Position numbers and translations under genes: made by a program. The notes below the pieces were generated by a model. It ran no database searches. It was not told the DNA's origin and was given only the letters and a program-made list of their open reading frames with translations. Below are positions 1-8,559 of a stretch of DNA of 64,000 bases, one piece after another; the stretch's first letter is position 1; the number at the start of each line of letters is the position of its first letter. Origin of the DNA: Dyella mobilis (GTDB lineage: Bacteria > Pseudomonadota > Gammaproteobacteria > Xanthomonadales > Rhodanobacteraceae); contig NZ_JADIKF010000038.1 in NCBI RefSeq assembly GCF_016904945.1, positions 354,241 to 418,240 of the forward strand, written 5' to 3'.

Positions 1-39
1 GAACAATCTGCATTGTCGGCCTGACCGCTTGGCGTGTTG

Positions 40-66
40 CCGCCTGCGTCACGGCGACGCAGGCGG
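40..66. repeat. perfect 11-bp stem-loop near the left edge
   Basis: Positions 40-50 pair perfectly with 56-66 around a 5-nt loop (CCGCCTGCGTC / GACGCAGGCGG). No T-tract follows on either strand, so a standard intrinsic terminator is not supported. It could end an upstream gene that lies outside the window. The rest of bases 1-251 holds no convincing gene and serves as the upstream region of the diguanylate cyclase. Confidence 0.45.
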
Positions 67-251
67 TTCGGAAATCGCCACGGTCCTCGCCACAATGACG
101 CATCGAGGTCTTTGGTTTTTCGCCCAGCGGCCGATATAGCGGCTTGCCTTTCCGACCAGAGAATTCAGTGATCTCTCGACCCATCTGCAACCATCATCGG
201 AGCGCCGCAGCGGACGGTCGCTCCTGCGCCTAAGGGTTCGGAGCGGGATCC

Positions 252-1985
252 ATGCAGCTTCAAGCACAACTCAGGATGGGCGCGGCGTTGTTGCTGGGCG
301 TGGCGGTGGGGATCTCGGGCTACGTGCTTCCCGGCTACCTGAATGCCTACCGGCAAAGCTCGCGCAATGTGCAAGCGCTGGAATCCTATGCACAGGTGCT
401 CGAAGCCGGAAACGCGGTGTCGGCCGAACGGGGACCTTCCAACATTGTGCTCAGCCTGGACCAGGACGCGGGGCAGCCGTATGAGTCGACCGCGGCACGC
501 ATGGCGCGGGCGCGCGATCGCGCCGACCAGGCGCTGGCGCAACTGAGTGGACTGGTGCAGGCATTGCCGCCGGAAAATCAGCGCCGGCAGGAATTGCTGA
601 GCACGCAACGCTCATTGATGCGCGGCCGCGCCGATATCGATCAACTGTTGCTGCACGCGCCGTCCGATCGATCGCCCCAGCAATTGCAGGACGCCATCGA
701 CCAGATGATCGACGCGCGCAAGCAGCTGGACCCGTTGATCGACAGTTTCTACGGCGAGGCCATGCAGAGCGCGCCGGACCAGGCCGGCATCGTGCAGATG
801 GCGCGCGTGCTCAGCGATCTGCGCGAATACGGCGGACGCATGGGTTCGATGCTGATCGTTCCGCTCTCGACACCGGCTCCCATCGCCCCGGCCCGGCAGC
901 TGGTGCTGGCCAGGCTGCGCGGCCACGTCCAGGAAATTCATCACCTGATCCCCGGACACATCGATCCGAGCGACCAGGATCACGAGGATATCGACAACGT
1001 GCGCGCACAGGTGGAACGAGGCTTCTTCCATCACACGCTGCCGCTGATCGACACTCTAGTGGCGCAGTCCGGCTCCAGCTACGCGCTGCGCGCGGCCGCG
1101 TTCACGCGCCAGGTCATGCCCGACCTGATGGGATTGGAGAAGCTGGAAAACCTGTTCATGCAGCGCGCCCTGATTCAGGTCAACCGCACCCGTCGCGACA
1201 ACCGCAGGCACGTGCTGCTGATCGGCGCCTGCCTGTTGGGGTTCTGCGTTTTCCTGCTGGCCCTGCTGCGCGCCGCCGAACGCCTGGTGACGCGTCCGCT
1301 TTTGCTCGCCCGGCAGGAAATCATCAACCTTGCCCAGGGCGACCTGCGCCGTGCGCCGCGCGCCGGCAACAGCGCCGAAGTGCGCGCCTTGCACGACGCC
1401 CTGGACATTTTGCGGCGGCACCACGTCAACAGTATGCAACTGGCCTTCGAACGCGACGAGCTGAGCCGTTCCCTACGTCGCCAGGCACACACCGACGCAC
1501 TGACCGGCCTGCTCAACCGCCATGCGCTGGAGGAGATCACCGGCGATCTTTCCGCCGAGCCGGTGCGGCTGTCCAAGGGGCGCGGACTGATCCTGATCGA
1601 CGTGGATTACTTCAAGCCCATCAACGACGTGCACGGCCACATTGTCGGCGATCTGGTCTTGCGCGAGGTGGCCAGCCGCATCATGCGCCTGGTGGCCGCG
1701 CCGCACGTCGCGTTCCGCTACGGCGGCGAGGAATTCGCGATATTGACCAACGGCTTGTCGATGGAAGAGCTGTGCACGCTGGCCGAAAACATCCGGCACG
1801 CCATTGCGGACGACGAGATAACCGCGCCGGGCGCCCAGCGCCTGGCCGTTACGGCCAGCCTGGGCGTGGCCAAGGGCGACAGCACCGTGCTGACCTGGCT
1901 CGACCTTCTCAATGCTGCCGACGCGGCGTTGTACCGGGCCAAGGCGCAAGGTCGCAACCAGTTGGTGTCGGCATCGTCGTCATGA
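252..1985 (+). CDS. membrane-anchored GGEEF diguanylate cyclase
   Basis: Predicted diguanylate cyclase making c-di-GMP from two GTP at the inner membrane. A transmembrane segment lies at about residues 9-30 and a second at about 320-343. The roughly 290 residues between them should be a periplasmic, mostly helical sensor. A HAMP-like linker follows, then the GGDEF domain with its active-site loop GGEEF at residues 491-495. The residues just before the loop (APHVAFRY) contain no RxxD, so the usual product-inhibition I-site is missing. The sensor has an ERGPSN stretch near its start, faintly like NIT (nitrate/nitrite-sensing) domains; this is weak. ATG at 252 follows GGAGCGGG. The gene stands alone. 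Identity as a GGDEF protein is firm; the signal sensed is unknown. Confidence 0.93.
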   Translation: MQLQAQLRMGAALLLGVAVGISGYVLPGYLNAYRQSSRNVQALESYAQVLEAGNAVSAERGPSNIVLSLDQDAGQPYESTAARMARARDRADQALAQLSGLVQALPPENQRRQELLSTQRSLMRGRADIDQLLLHAPSDRSPQQLQDAIDQMIDARKQLDPLIDSFYGEAMQSAPDQAGIVQMARVLSDLREYGGRMGSMLIVPLSTPAPIAPARQLVLARLRGHVQEIHHLIPGHIDPSDQDHEDIDNVRAQVERGFFHHTLPLIDTLVAQSGSSYALRAAAFTRQVMPDLMGLEKLENLFMQRALIQVNRTRRDNRRHVLLIGACLLGFCVFLLALLRAAERLVTRPLLLARQEIINLAQGDLRRAPRAGNSAEVRALHDALDILRRHHVNSMQLAFERDELSRSLRRQAHTDALTGLLNRHALEEITGDLSAEPVRLSKGRGLILIDVDYFKPINDVHGHIVGDLVLREVASRIMRLVAAPHVAFRYGGEEFAILTNGLSMEELCTLAENIRHAIADDEITAPGAQRLAVTASLGVAKGDSTVLTWLDLLNAADAALYRAKAQGRNQLVSASSS

Positions 1986-2364
1986 GTTCTTCACGTATCG
2001 GTGCCGGCTTATTCCATTCCGGCATTCACACGTGACCGCTGCGGAAAAACGTCAGCCTCGCGCAGGTGCATTCAGCTGGTTTTGTGATCTGTAAATCAGA
2101 TGTAACACCTAAATTCATCCGGAGCACTGGACGGCCAAACGGGCCGGGAGCAACATCGAATCCCCGGTTTTCTGCCGGGGGCGCAGAGGGAGTTAAGCAA
2201 AGGTCAACGCGACCGCAGCCTGCACGGCTGCGTCGAGCCCACACCGCGGTCCGATGACTCCGTTCGTACCTTAGGAAGAGAGGTTATTGCGACGACATTA
2301 CCGGCTTGACCGTCCATCACAGGGGAACTCGCTTTTTTCATCCATGCCTTTAGGGAGAAAAGAC
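1986..2364. other. intergenic region upstream of the S53 peptidase
   Basis: These 379 bases hold no credible gene. Small hairpins are visible: ATCTG/CAGAT at 2087-2101 and a CCCCGG/CCGGGG stem near 2162-2180. The region is less GC-rich around 2070-2120, where the peptidase promoter probably lies. I could not assign clear -35/-10 boxes, and no known riboswitch fold was recognised. Confidence 0.4.
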
Positions 2365-4656
2365 GTGAAAACCGAGCACGTGATGATTGGCGTATCGATC
2401 GCAGCCGCCCTTGCCGCGCTGCCCTCGATCGCCCTGGCTTCCGCTTCAAACGCCGCGCTGGCGGGTATCGACACGACCGAAGCACCGCGGGTAACGCAGA
2501 CCGTCGACAACAGGGTGGTTTCCACCTTGGGCAATACGCACCTGTCGCTGCTGGACAAGGTTTCACCCACCGGGGCAGTCGCCGATTCCACCCCGATGAA
2601 CCACATGCTGCTCGTCCTCCAGCGCAGCGCCTTGCGCACGAACGCACTGGAGAACCTGATCGCCGCACAGCACGATCCGTCTTCGTCCAAGTTCCACCAG
2701 TGGGTGACACCGGACGAGTTCGGCCAGAACTTCGGCGTTTCCGATGCCGATATCAATGCAGTGACTTCGTGGCTGACGTCGCAAGGCTTCAAGGTCAACG
2801 GCATATACCCCAACAAGATGCAGGTCGATTTCAGCGGTACCGCAGGCCAGGTGCGCACGGCCTTCCACACGCAGGAAAACCATTACATCGTCAATCACGT
2901 CAGCCACGTGGCCAACGCGAGCGACATCAGTATGCCGACGGCGTTGCGAGACGTGGTGGTCGGCGTGGCCGGTCTCAACGACTTCCGTCCGCAGGCACAG
3001 CACAAGCAGCCGCAGGTGGCGCAGTTCAGTGCATCGAACCAGCGCTTCAAGATCCAGCAGTCGCCCAAGTCCAACACCACCGCCGGTCCCAGTCCGATGG
3101 TGAGTTTCAGCGGCGGCGTGCGCGGGTTCGCGCCTTATGACATGCAGACCATCTACAACACGTCCCCCCTCTACACCAGCGGCCTGACCGGCAAGGGCAT
3201 CACGATTGCCGTGGTGGAAGACCAGGACATGGATGTATCGGACTGGCCGAATTTCGTCACGCAGTTCGGTCTGGGCGGTTATGGCGGAACGTATAAGCAG
3301 TTCCAGCCGCTGCTGTCGCCCGATACGGGCAACTGCACGGATCCGGGCGGCAACAGCCCCGATGGCGAAAGCATCGAGACCGTGCTCGATTCGGAATACA
3401 CCACCGCCATCGCTCCCGGTGCGAATATCTGGGTAGCGACCTGCAACGATGCCGGCAGCAGCAATTTCTTCGGCGGTGTTTTTACCGCAGCCAGCAACCT
3501 GATCAATGGCGCCTCGCGTCCGGATGTCATCAGCGCCAGCTACGGTTACGGTGAAGGCTTCACCGACAGCGCCAGCAAGATGGCGATCGACCTGATGTGG
3601 GCACAGGCCGATGCCGAAGGCATTTCGGTCTTCGTCTCCAGCGGCGACTCCGGTTCCAACCCGAGTTTCAACGGCTCGATCATCAATGGCGTCGGTGTCG
3701 ATGCCAACGCCTTTGCCACCTCGCCCAACGATACCGGCGTCGGCGGCTCGGATACGGCCGATGTGCTCGACGGCGATTCCAGCAAGTACTTCAACACGAC
3801 GTTGAACCCGGTATACGGTTCGGCGAAGTCGTATGTGCCGGAAATCACCTGGAACCAGTCCTGCGGCAACACCCGCGCAGCCAAGGACCTGATCAACAGT
3901 ACCGCCTTGCAGTTCTGCAAGAACGCGCTGATCTACGATCCCTACGGCTACTACGTCACGTCGGAAAGCGGCAGCGGCGGACCGTCCTCGGTAGACAGAA
4001 AGCCGTCCTGGCAACGGATCGTGCACGGTGCGGCCAAGGATCAGTCGCGCGATCTGCCTGACGTCTCGCTGTTCGCCGGCTCGTATGGCGGCTACTCGTG
4101 GGTGATCCTGTGCACGGGCTCTTATCCGTGTGCGGCGAACTTCACCTCGCCGGTGGTATTGGAAGGCGGCACGTCATTGTCCTCGCCGATGTTCGCAGGC
4201 ATCCAGGCCTTGGTCGACCAGGGCTTGTCCGCTGCCGGCGGCTCCGTAGACCAGGGCAATGCGGCACCGACGCTGTATCAGCTGGCCAATGCCGAATACG
4301 GTGGCGCGAACGGCAAGGCGCCGTCGACACTGGCCGGGTGCGATGCCAACAACGGTACCAAGGGCACCGGCAAGTGCGTGTTCCACAACATCACCGATGG
4401 CGGCAACTCCACGCAGTGCATCGAACTGCAGGGCGAAGTCCCGGCAACCACCGATTGCTACTACTACGGCACGATCCAGAACTTCGAAGGCTTGTTCGGA
4501 CCGGCCCAGGTCGGCCTGACCTCGACCAGCGCGACGAAGTACAACAGCACCACGGCCGCCTACGCGGCGCAGGCGGGCTGGAGCTTCGCCAACGGGTTGG
4601 GTTCGGTGAACGCCACGAATCTGCTATCGGCGTGGAAATCCTTTAACGGACTCTGA
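2365..4656 (+). CDS. secreted S53 (sedolisin / pro-kumamolisin) serine-carboxyl peptidase
   Basis: Secreted endopeptidase of family S53, usually active at acidic pH. The GTG at 2365 is chosen because AGGGAG ends 7 nt upstream and translation then opens with a clean signal peptide (hydrophobic run to about residue 24, ending near ALAS). A frame open further 5' lacks both features. A pro-kumamolisin activation domain (about residues 40-190) precedes the catalytic domain. Visible catalytic residues are Glu338 and Asp342 (ExxxD in GESIETVLDSE) and Ser604 in the GGTSLSSP motif, matching the sedolisin Glu-Asp-Ser triad. The 763-residue length fits a preproprotein. It is monocistronic, closed by the terminator at 4683. 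The propeptide implies self-activation after export. Confidence 0.93.
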   Translation: MKTEHVMIGVSIAAALAALPSIALASASNAALAGIDTTEAPRVTQTVDNRVVSTLGNTHLSLLDKVSPTGAVADSTPMNHMLLVLQRSALRTNALENLIAAQHDPSSSKFHQWVTPDEFGQNFGVSDADINAVTSWLTSQGFKVNGIYPNKMQVDFSGTAGQVRTAFHTQENHYIVNHVSHVANASDISMPTALRDVVVGVAGLNDFRPQAQHKQPQVAQFSASNQRFKIQQSPKSNTTAGPSPMVSFSGGVRGFAPYDMQTIYNTSPLYTSGLTGKGITIAVVEDQDMDVSDWPNFVTQFGLGGYGGTYKQFQPLLSPDTGNCTDPGGNSPDGESIETVLDSEYTTAIAPGANIWVATCNDAGSSNFFGGVFTAASNLINGASRPDVISASYGYGEGFTDSASKMAIDLMWAQADAEGISVFVSSGDSGSNPSFNGSIINGVGVDANAFATSPNDTGVGGSDTADVLDGDSSKYFNTTLNPVYGSAKSYVPEITWNQSCGNTRAAKDLINSTALQFCKNALIYDPYGYYVTSESGSGGPSSVDRKPSWQRIVHGAAKDQSRDLPDVSLFAGSYGGYSWVILCTGSYPCAANFTSPVVLEGGTSLSSPMFAGIQALVDQGLSAAGGSVDQGNAAPTLYQLANAEYGGANGKAPSTLAGCDANNGTKGTGKCVFHNITDGGNSTQCIELQGEVPATTDCYYYGTIQNFEGLFGPAQVGLTSTSATKYNSTTAAYAAQAGWSFANGLGSVNATNLLSAWKSFNGL

Positions 4657-4682
4657 TTCCTTTCATCCATAGATGTACCAGC

Positions 4683-4714
4683 GCCCTGGCGGCTTTGCCG
4701 CCAGGGCTTTTTTT
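4683..4714 (+). terminator. intrinsic terminator after the S53 peptidase
   Basis: An 11-bp perfect GC-rich stem (4683-4693 with 4697-4707) with a TTT loop is followed by seven T residues. It lies 26 nt after the peptidase stop codon. Confidence 0.93.
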
Positions 4715-4809
4715 CGGTGCAAGAAACGGATATTACGGCGCAGAGCGAAATATCCACACTCCCCTTGCCGTAAGCTTGGCCTACCCCGTCCCCACAGCAA
4801 CGCACTGAC

Positions 4810-6213
4810 ATGGATCAGCGATCTTTCCATCGCGGCATCGCGCGTGTCACTACCGCAACCAGTTTCGGCTTTGCGCTGGTGCAGCTCGATGTCAGCATCG
4901 TCAACGTGGCCCTGCCGCACGTAGCCAGCGACCTGCATACCGGCGTGGCCGGCCTGCAATGGGTGGTGGATGCCTACGCGCTGGCATTCGCGGTACTGCT
5001 GTTGAGCATGGGATATCTCGGCGACCGGCTGGGCGCACGCAAGGTCTATCTCTACGGCATGGCCTTGTTCGGGATAGCCTCGGTGCTGTGCGGTTGCGCC
5101 TCCAACGCAACAACCCTGATTGCCGGACGGGCGCTGCAGGGATTGGGCGCGGCGGCGATGATGCCGTGTTCGCTCGCACTGCTTAGCCACGCAACGGCAC
5201 ACGAACACGCTTTGCGTGCGCGTGCGATCGGCTGGTGGACGGCCGCAGGCAGCATCACCATTGCGGCGGGACCCATCGTCGGCGGCTTGCTGATGAGCGT
5301 CGCCAACTGGCGCAGTATTTTTTTCGTGAACATTCCGGTCTGCCTGCTGGGCGCCTGGCTCACCCTGCGCGTACCGGAGACGGAACTGAAGGCGCAGCAC
5401 AAGCATTTCGACCTGCCTGGGCAACTGCTGGCGATCCTGGCCCTGACCGGACTCACCATGGCGGTGATCGAAGCGCAGCCGCTGGGCTGGACGCACCCGC
5501 TAGTGCTGGGTTGCATCGCGACCGTGCTGCTGGCCGTACCGTTGTTTCTGCGAGTGGAGTCGCGCAGCCCGGCGCCGATGCTGCCGTTGCGATTCTTCCG
5601 CGCCAAGGGATTCGGTGCCGCGGTGACGTACGGCATCGTGATGAATTTCACCTACTACGGCATCGTGTTCCTGCTCAGCCTGTATCTGCAGCGCGTGCAG
5701 GGCTATAGCGCGTTGCGCACCGGATTGGCCTATCTGCCGCTGACGGCGAGTTTCTTCGGCGTCAACGTGTTCAGCGGATGGTTGATCGGAAAAGTCGGTA
5801 CACGCCTGCCCATGGTGCTGGGTGCACTGATCGACGCCGTCGGTTTCGGGCTATTCCTGCTGCTCGGCGCGACCAGCCCGTATCTGCTGATGCTGCCCGC
5901 TTTTGCGCTATTGCCGTGCGGCATGGGCCTGGGCGTACCGGCGATGACGACGACGGTGCTGTCGTCGGTGGAAAAGGAAGCGTCGGGCACGGCCTCCGGC
6001 GTGCTCAATTCGGCGCGCCAGGCGGCTGGCGCGATGGGCGTGGCCTTGTTTGGGGCCCTGGCAGGTGACAGCAACGCGCTGGTGGTACGCGGAATGCACC
6101 TTTCGGCGATGGTTTCCGTGGGGTTGCTGCTGGTGATCGCCTTTATCGCGTTTCGCAGCATCGGCGCCGCGGTGGTGAGCAAGCACCGCAGCGTAGACGT
6201 CGTGGATTATTAG
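4810..6213 (+). CDS. MFS transporter, DHA2 (EmrB/QacA-like) drug exporter
   Basis: Proton-driven inner-membrane exporter of the drug:H+ antiporter-2 family. The 467 residues are hydrophobic throughout, compatible with 14 membrane segments. The N-terminal half carries the motif A region (GYLGDRLGARKVYLYG) and the conserved ALQGLGAAAMMPCSLAL stretch typical of DHA2 proteins. It is convergent with the flavin monooxygenase, and the two stop codons share 4 nt (6210-6213). The neighbouring oxygenase and TetR regulator suggest removal of an aromatic antibiotic or toxic metabolite. The gene does not share the oxygenase/TetR promoter region, so common control is not shown. The substrate is unknown. 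Confidence 0.88.
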   Translation: MDQRSFHRGIARVTTATSFGFALVQLDVSIVNVALPHVASDLHTGVAGLQWVVDAYALAFAVLLLSMGYLGDRLGARKVYLYGMALFGIASVLCGCASNATTLIAGRALQGLGAAAMMPCSLALLSHATAHEHALRARAIGWWTAAGSITIAAGPIVGGLLMSVANWRSIFFVNIPVCLLGAWLTLRVPETELKAQHKHFDLPGQLLAILALTGLTMAVIEAQPLGWTHPLVLGCIATVLLAVPLFLRVESRSPAPMLPLRFFRAKGFGAAVTYGIVMNFTYYGIVFLLSLYLQRVQGYSALRTGLAYLPLTASFFGVNVFSGWLIGKVGTRLPMVLGALIDAVGFGLFLLLGATSPYLLMLPAFALLPCGMGLGVPAMTTTVLSSVEKEASGTASGVLNSARQAAGAMGVALFGALAGDSNALVVRGMHLSAMVSVGLLLVIAFIAFRSIGAAVVSKHRSVDVVDY

Positions 6214-7727
6214 ACGCGCGGCAGGCACGTCTCCAGGTAGGCGAGGATCGGCCCGGCCGCTTTATCACTTGTCGCAAGCCCCACGTAGCCATCGGGACGA
6301 ATCAGCAGCAGCGTGTCGCCGTGTATGCCGTAGTTTCTGCTCGCGTGGCCTTCGCTATCCTGCCAGCCGGCATCGCCCGTGACGACGCTTTTTACGCGGT
6401 TGCCGAAACGCGCTTCTGCTTCAGCCATGATCGACTGCCATCCTTCGCCGAAAGCGAGCAGGGTGATGTGCGGGCCACGGTACAGGTCGAACATCCGACA
6501 TGGTTGTCCGTCGCGAAGCAGGCCTGGCGCATCCGGCGCGCGATCGCCCGCGCGCAACTCACTCGGCGCGTGGCGCAGCTCCTGCGCCAGCGAGCATCCG
6601 CGATAGTTGATGTCGAGCTGGAAGGTTTCCGCGCCGCGTCTTGGAACCAGGTGCCGTGCTGCAACCGCACGCGCCATCAATCGGTTCGACAGACCCAGCA
6701 CCGCAGCTGCTACGGGCAGCCGCTCTTCTTCATAGGTGTTGAGCAGGCTTTCGTTTGCGCCACCGATAACGGCGGCCAGTTTCCAGCCGAGGTTGTACGC
6801 ATCCTGGATGCCGGTGTTCATGCCCTGGCCGCCCGCCGGCGTGTGTACGTGTGCGGCGTCGCCGGCAACGAAGGCACGGCCCACGCGATAGCGGTCGACC
6901 ATGCGCACATTGGCGCGCCAGTACGACATCCAACTGGCATCGATCAGGCGAATGTCACGACGGCCACTGCGGGTTTCGAGAATCTGCTGGAACAGTGCCA
7001 GTGATGGTTCCGTCGGCATGTCCGGTGTCAGTGAGGCCTGAAATTGATAGGCATCCGTCCCCGGCAACGGCGCGAGCGCCACCACACCTTCCTGGTTGCG
7101 CCACGCATGCCAGAACTCACGGTCGATGCCACTCGCGCGTACGTCGCCGACGAACATGCGATGCGTTTCCAGCGTTTCGCCGAGGAAGTCGATGCCAAGC
7201 ATTCGTCGCGTCGTGCTACGGCCACCATCGCAGGCGACCAACCAGCGTGAATGGATCGTTTCCGGCACATCGCTGCGCAACACCGTGGTGGTGACGCCGG
7301 TGGCATCCTGCACGAGATTTTCCAGCGCAACACCGTATTCCACTTGCCCGCCCCATTCGGCAAGCCGCTCGCGCAGGATCTGCTCCACGCGCCACTGCGG
7401 AATGAGCAGCGGCGAACCGTACGGCACATCCGAACTCGGTTCGAGCCCTTCGCAGAGCTTCTGGTCGTGGTGATTGCCATCGGCGTCGTAAAAGCGCAGC
7501 GGAAGATCGAAGCGACCCCCCGCCAGTATCCGATCGACGACGCCGAGGTCCTCCAGCACTTCAAGCGTGCGCGGCTGCAGGCCCTTCCCACGCGAAGCAT
7601 TCCAGGCTTGCGGGGCAGCATCGATCAGGCGGAACGGTACCTCGCGGCGGGCCAGTTCACAGGCCAGCATCAAGCCGGTGGGGCCGGCTCCGACGATCAG
7701 GACATCAGTGGAACCCGGAGGATTCAT
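6210..7727 (-). CDS. group A FAD-dependent aromatic monooxygenase (PheA/TfdB, RdmE/Rox-like)
   Basis: Single-component NAD(P)H/FAD hydroxylase acting on aromatic or polyketide-like substrates. The Rossmann FAD fingerprint VGAGPTGLMLACELARR is at about residues 11-27, the DG motif (ACDGGRSTTRRMLG) near 165-178, and the second FAD motif GDAAHVHTPAGGQGMNTG near 290-307. After about residue 400 comes the thioredoxin-like domain seen in phenol hydroxylase, PgaE/RdmE and rifampicin monooxygenase (Rox). The 505-residue length fits that subgroup. It diverges from a TetR gene across a 93-bp region holding three operator-like palindromes, so it is probably the repressed, inducible target. Whether it inactivates an antibiotic or hydroxylates a xenobiotic cannot be told from sequence. 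Confidence 0.88.
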   Translation of the reverse strand: MNPPGSTDVLIVGAGPTGLMLACELARREVPFRLIDAAPQAWNASRGKGLQPRTLEVLEDLGVVDRILAGGRFDLPLRFYDADGNHHDQKLCEGLEPSSDVPYGSPLLIPQWRVEQILRERLAEWGGQVEYGVALENLVQDATGVTTTVLRSDVPETIHSRWLVACDGGRSTTRRMLGIDFLGETLETHRMFVGDVRASGIDREFWHAWRNQEGVVALAPLPGTDAYQFQASLTPDMPTEPSLALFQQILETRSGRRDIRLIDASWMSYWRANVRMVDRYRVGRAFVAGDAAHVHTPAGGQGMNTGIQDAYNLGWKLAAVIGGANESLLNTYEEERLPVAAAVLGLSNRLMARAVAARHLVPRRGAETFQLDINYRGCSLAQELRHAPSELRAGDRAPDAPGLLRDGQPCRMFDLYRGPHITLLAFGEGWQSIMAEAEARFGNRVKSVVTGDAGWQDSEGHASRNYGIHGDTLLLIRPDGYVGLATSDKAAGPILAYLETCLPRV

Positions 7728-7743
7728 GATGGCACCTCTTTCT

Positions 7744-7798
7744 CTAACGTTGTTAGGGAGTATTCTATAACACGGTTAGAGAGCTCTTACAACGTTAG
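7744..7798. promoter_or_regulatory. three tandem TetR operators between the divergent genes
   Basis: Three 13-bp dyads of the form CTAAC-N3-GTTAG occur: CTAACGTTGTTAG (7744-7756), ATAACACGGTTAG (7767-7779) and CTTACAACGTTAG (7786-7798). Their centres are 23 and 19 bp apart. They fill the 93-bp gap between the monooxygenase and TetR starts, so the TetR protein very likely binds here and controls both genes. Confidence 0.82.
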
Positions 7799-7820
7799 AG
7801 AAGCGGTCGGGAGAAGCTGA

Positions 7821-8459
7821 ATGCGGGTGGGTCGGGAACCGGTGGTCAGGGCCGGACTGAAGTTGCTGGATGCGGGCGGCCTGGAAGCCGTAACGCTGCG
7901 GGCGATTGCCGCCGAACTGGGCGTCAAGGCGCCAACGCTCTATTGGCGTTTCAAGAACAAGCAGGATCTGGTGGACGAGATGGCGACCCAGGTGCTGGTC
8001 GACTGGGCCGAATCCTTTCAAGGCAAGCGACTGCCTGCCACGTGGCCGGAATGGAGCATGGCCTATGGCAACCACCTGCGCGAGGTTCTGCTGCGCTACC
8101 GCGATGGCGCCCGCATGGTATCCGGCTCCCGCCTGACCAATACGCGGCTCTACGCCTCGATGGAACGCGCCTTGACCCTGTTCCAGGCCAACGGCATTGC
8201 GCCGCCGGATGCAGCCGCGTGCCTAACGACGGTCTATAGCTACGTGATCGGTTTCACCATCGAACAGCAGGCGGTGCTGTCGCCCAGCGGCGAACGCGAT
8301 CCGCGCTATACCCTCTCCGCCCGCGAGACACGGGTGGATGCGGATCTGTATCCGCTCTCGCGCAGCATTGGATCGGAGGTGTTCGATAACTATGACGCAC
8401 GCTTCGAACGCGGAATGCGCGTGATCATCGCCGGCTTTGCGCAGGAAATCGCCGATTAG
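7821..8459 (+). CDS. TetR-family repressor of the adjacent monooxygenase
   Basis: One-component repressor of 212 residues. The N-terminal helix-turn-helix reads LRAIAAELGVKAPTLYWRFKNK (two helices split here at about residues 26-47), the classical TetR recognition region. The remainder is an all-helical ligand and dimer domain resembling the tetracycline-repressor C-terminal type (TetR_C_1), with the RDGARMVSG stretch near residue 95. It is divergent from the flavin monooxygenase and sits directly beside three matched palindromes, the normal layout for autoregulation plus inducible control of a detoxification enzyme. The ligand is likely a substrate of that enzyme, but this is an inference. 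Confidence 0.9.
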   Translation: MRVGREPVVRAGLKLLDAGGLEAVTLRAIAAELGVKAPTLYWRFKNKQDLVDEMATQVLVDWAESFQGKRLPATWPEWSMAYGNHLREVLLRYRDGARMVSGSRLTNTRLYASMERALTLFQANGIAPPDAAACLTTVYSYVIGFTIEQQAVLSPSGERDPRYTLSARETRVDADLYPLSRSIGSEVFDNYDARFERGMRVIIAGFAQEIAD

Positions 8460-8559
8460 ACGCTGGGGGTCCCCGCGGCTAGTGATCGCCACGCCACTGT
8501 AACCTGCGCGCTGCACCCTGCCGGCACGGCCACATCGGCTGCTTCCGGGTGGGTTTTTC

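Noticed and set aside
40..66. Intrinsic terminator at the left edge
   Set aside because: The stem is perfect but no T-tract follows on either strand, so it is listed as a stem-loop repeat only.
2081..2101. CRP/Clp-like site (TGTGA followed by AATCA) upstream of the S53 peptidase
   Set aside because: Only one half-site fits; the second half does not match TCACA at the required spacing. Kept only as a small hairpin in the intergenic note.
2563..4026. Long open frame opposite the S53 peptidase
   Set aside because: The same codon-bias artefact; there is no ribosome site or domain, and the peptidase with intact catalytic residues occupies the locus.
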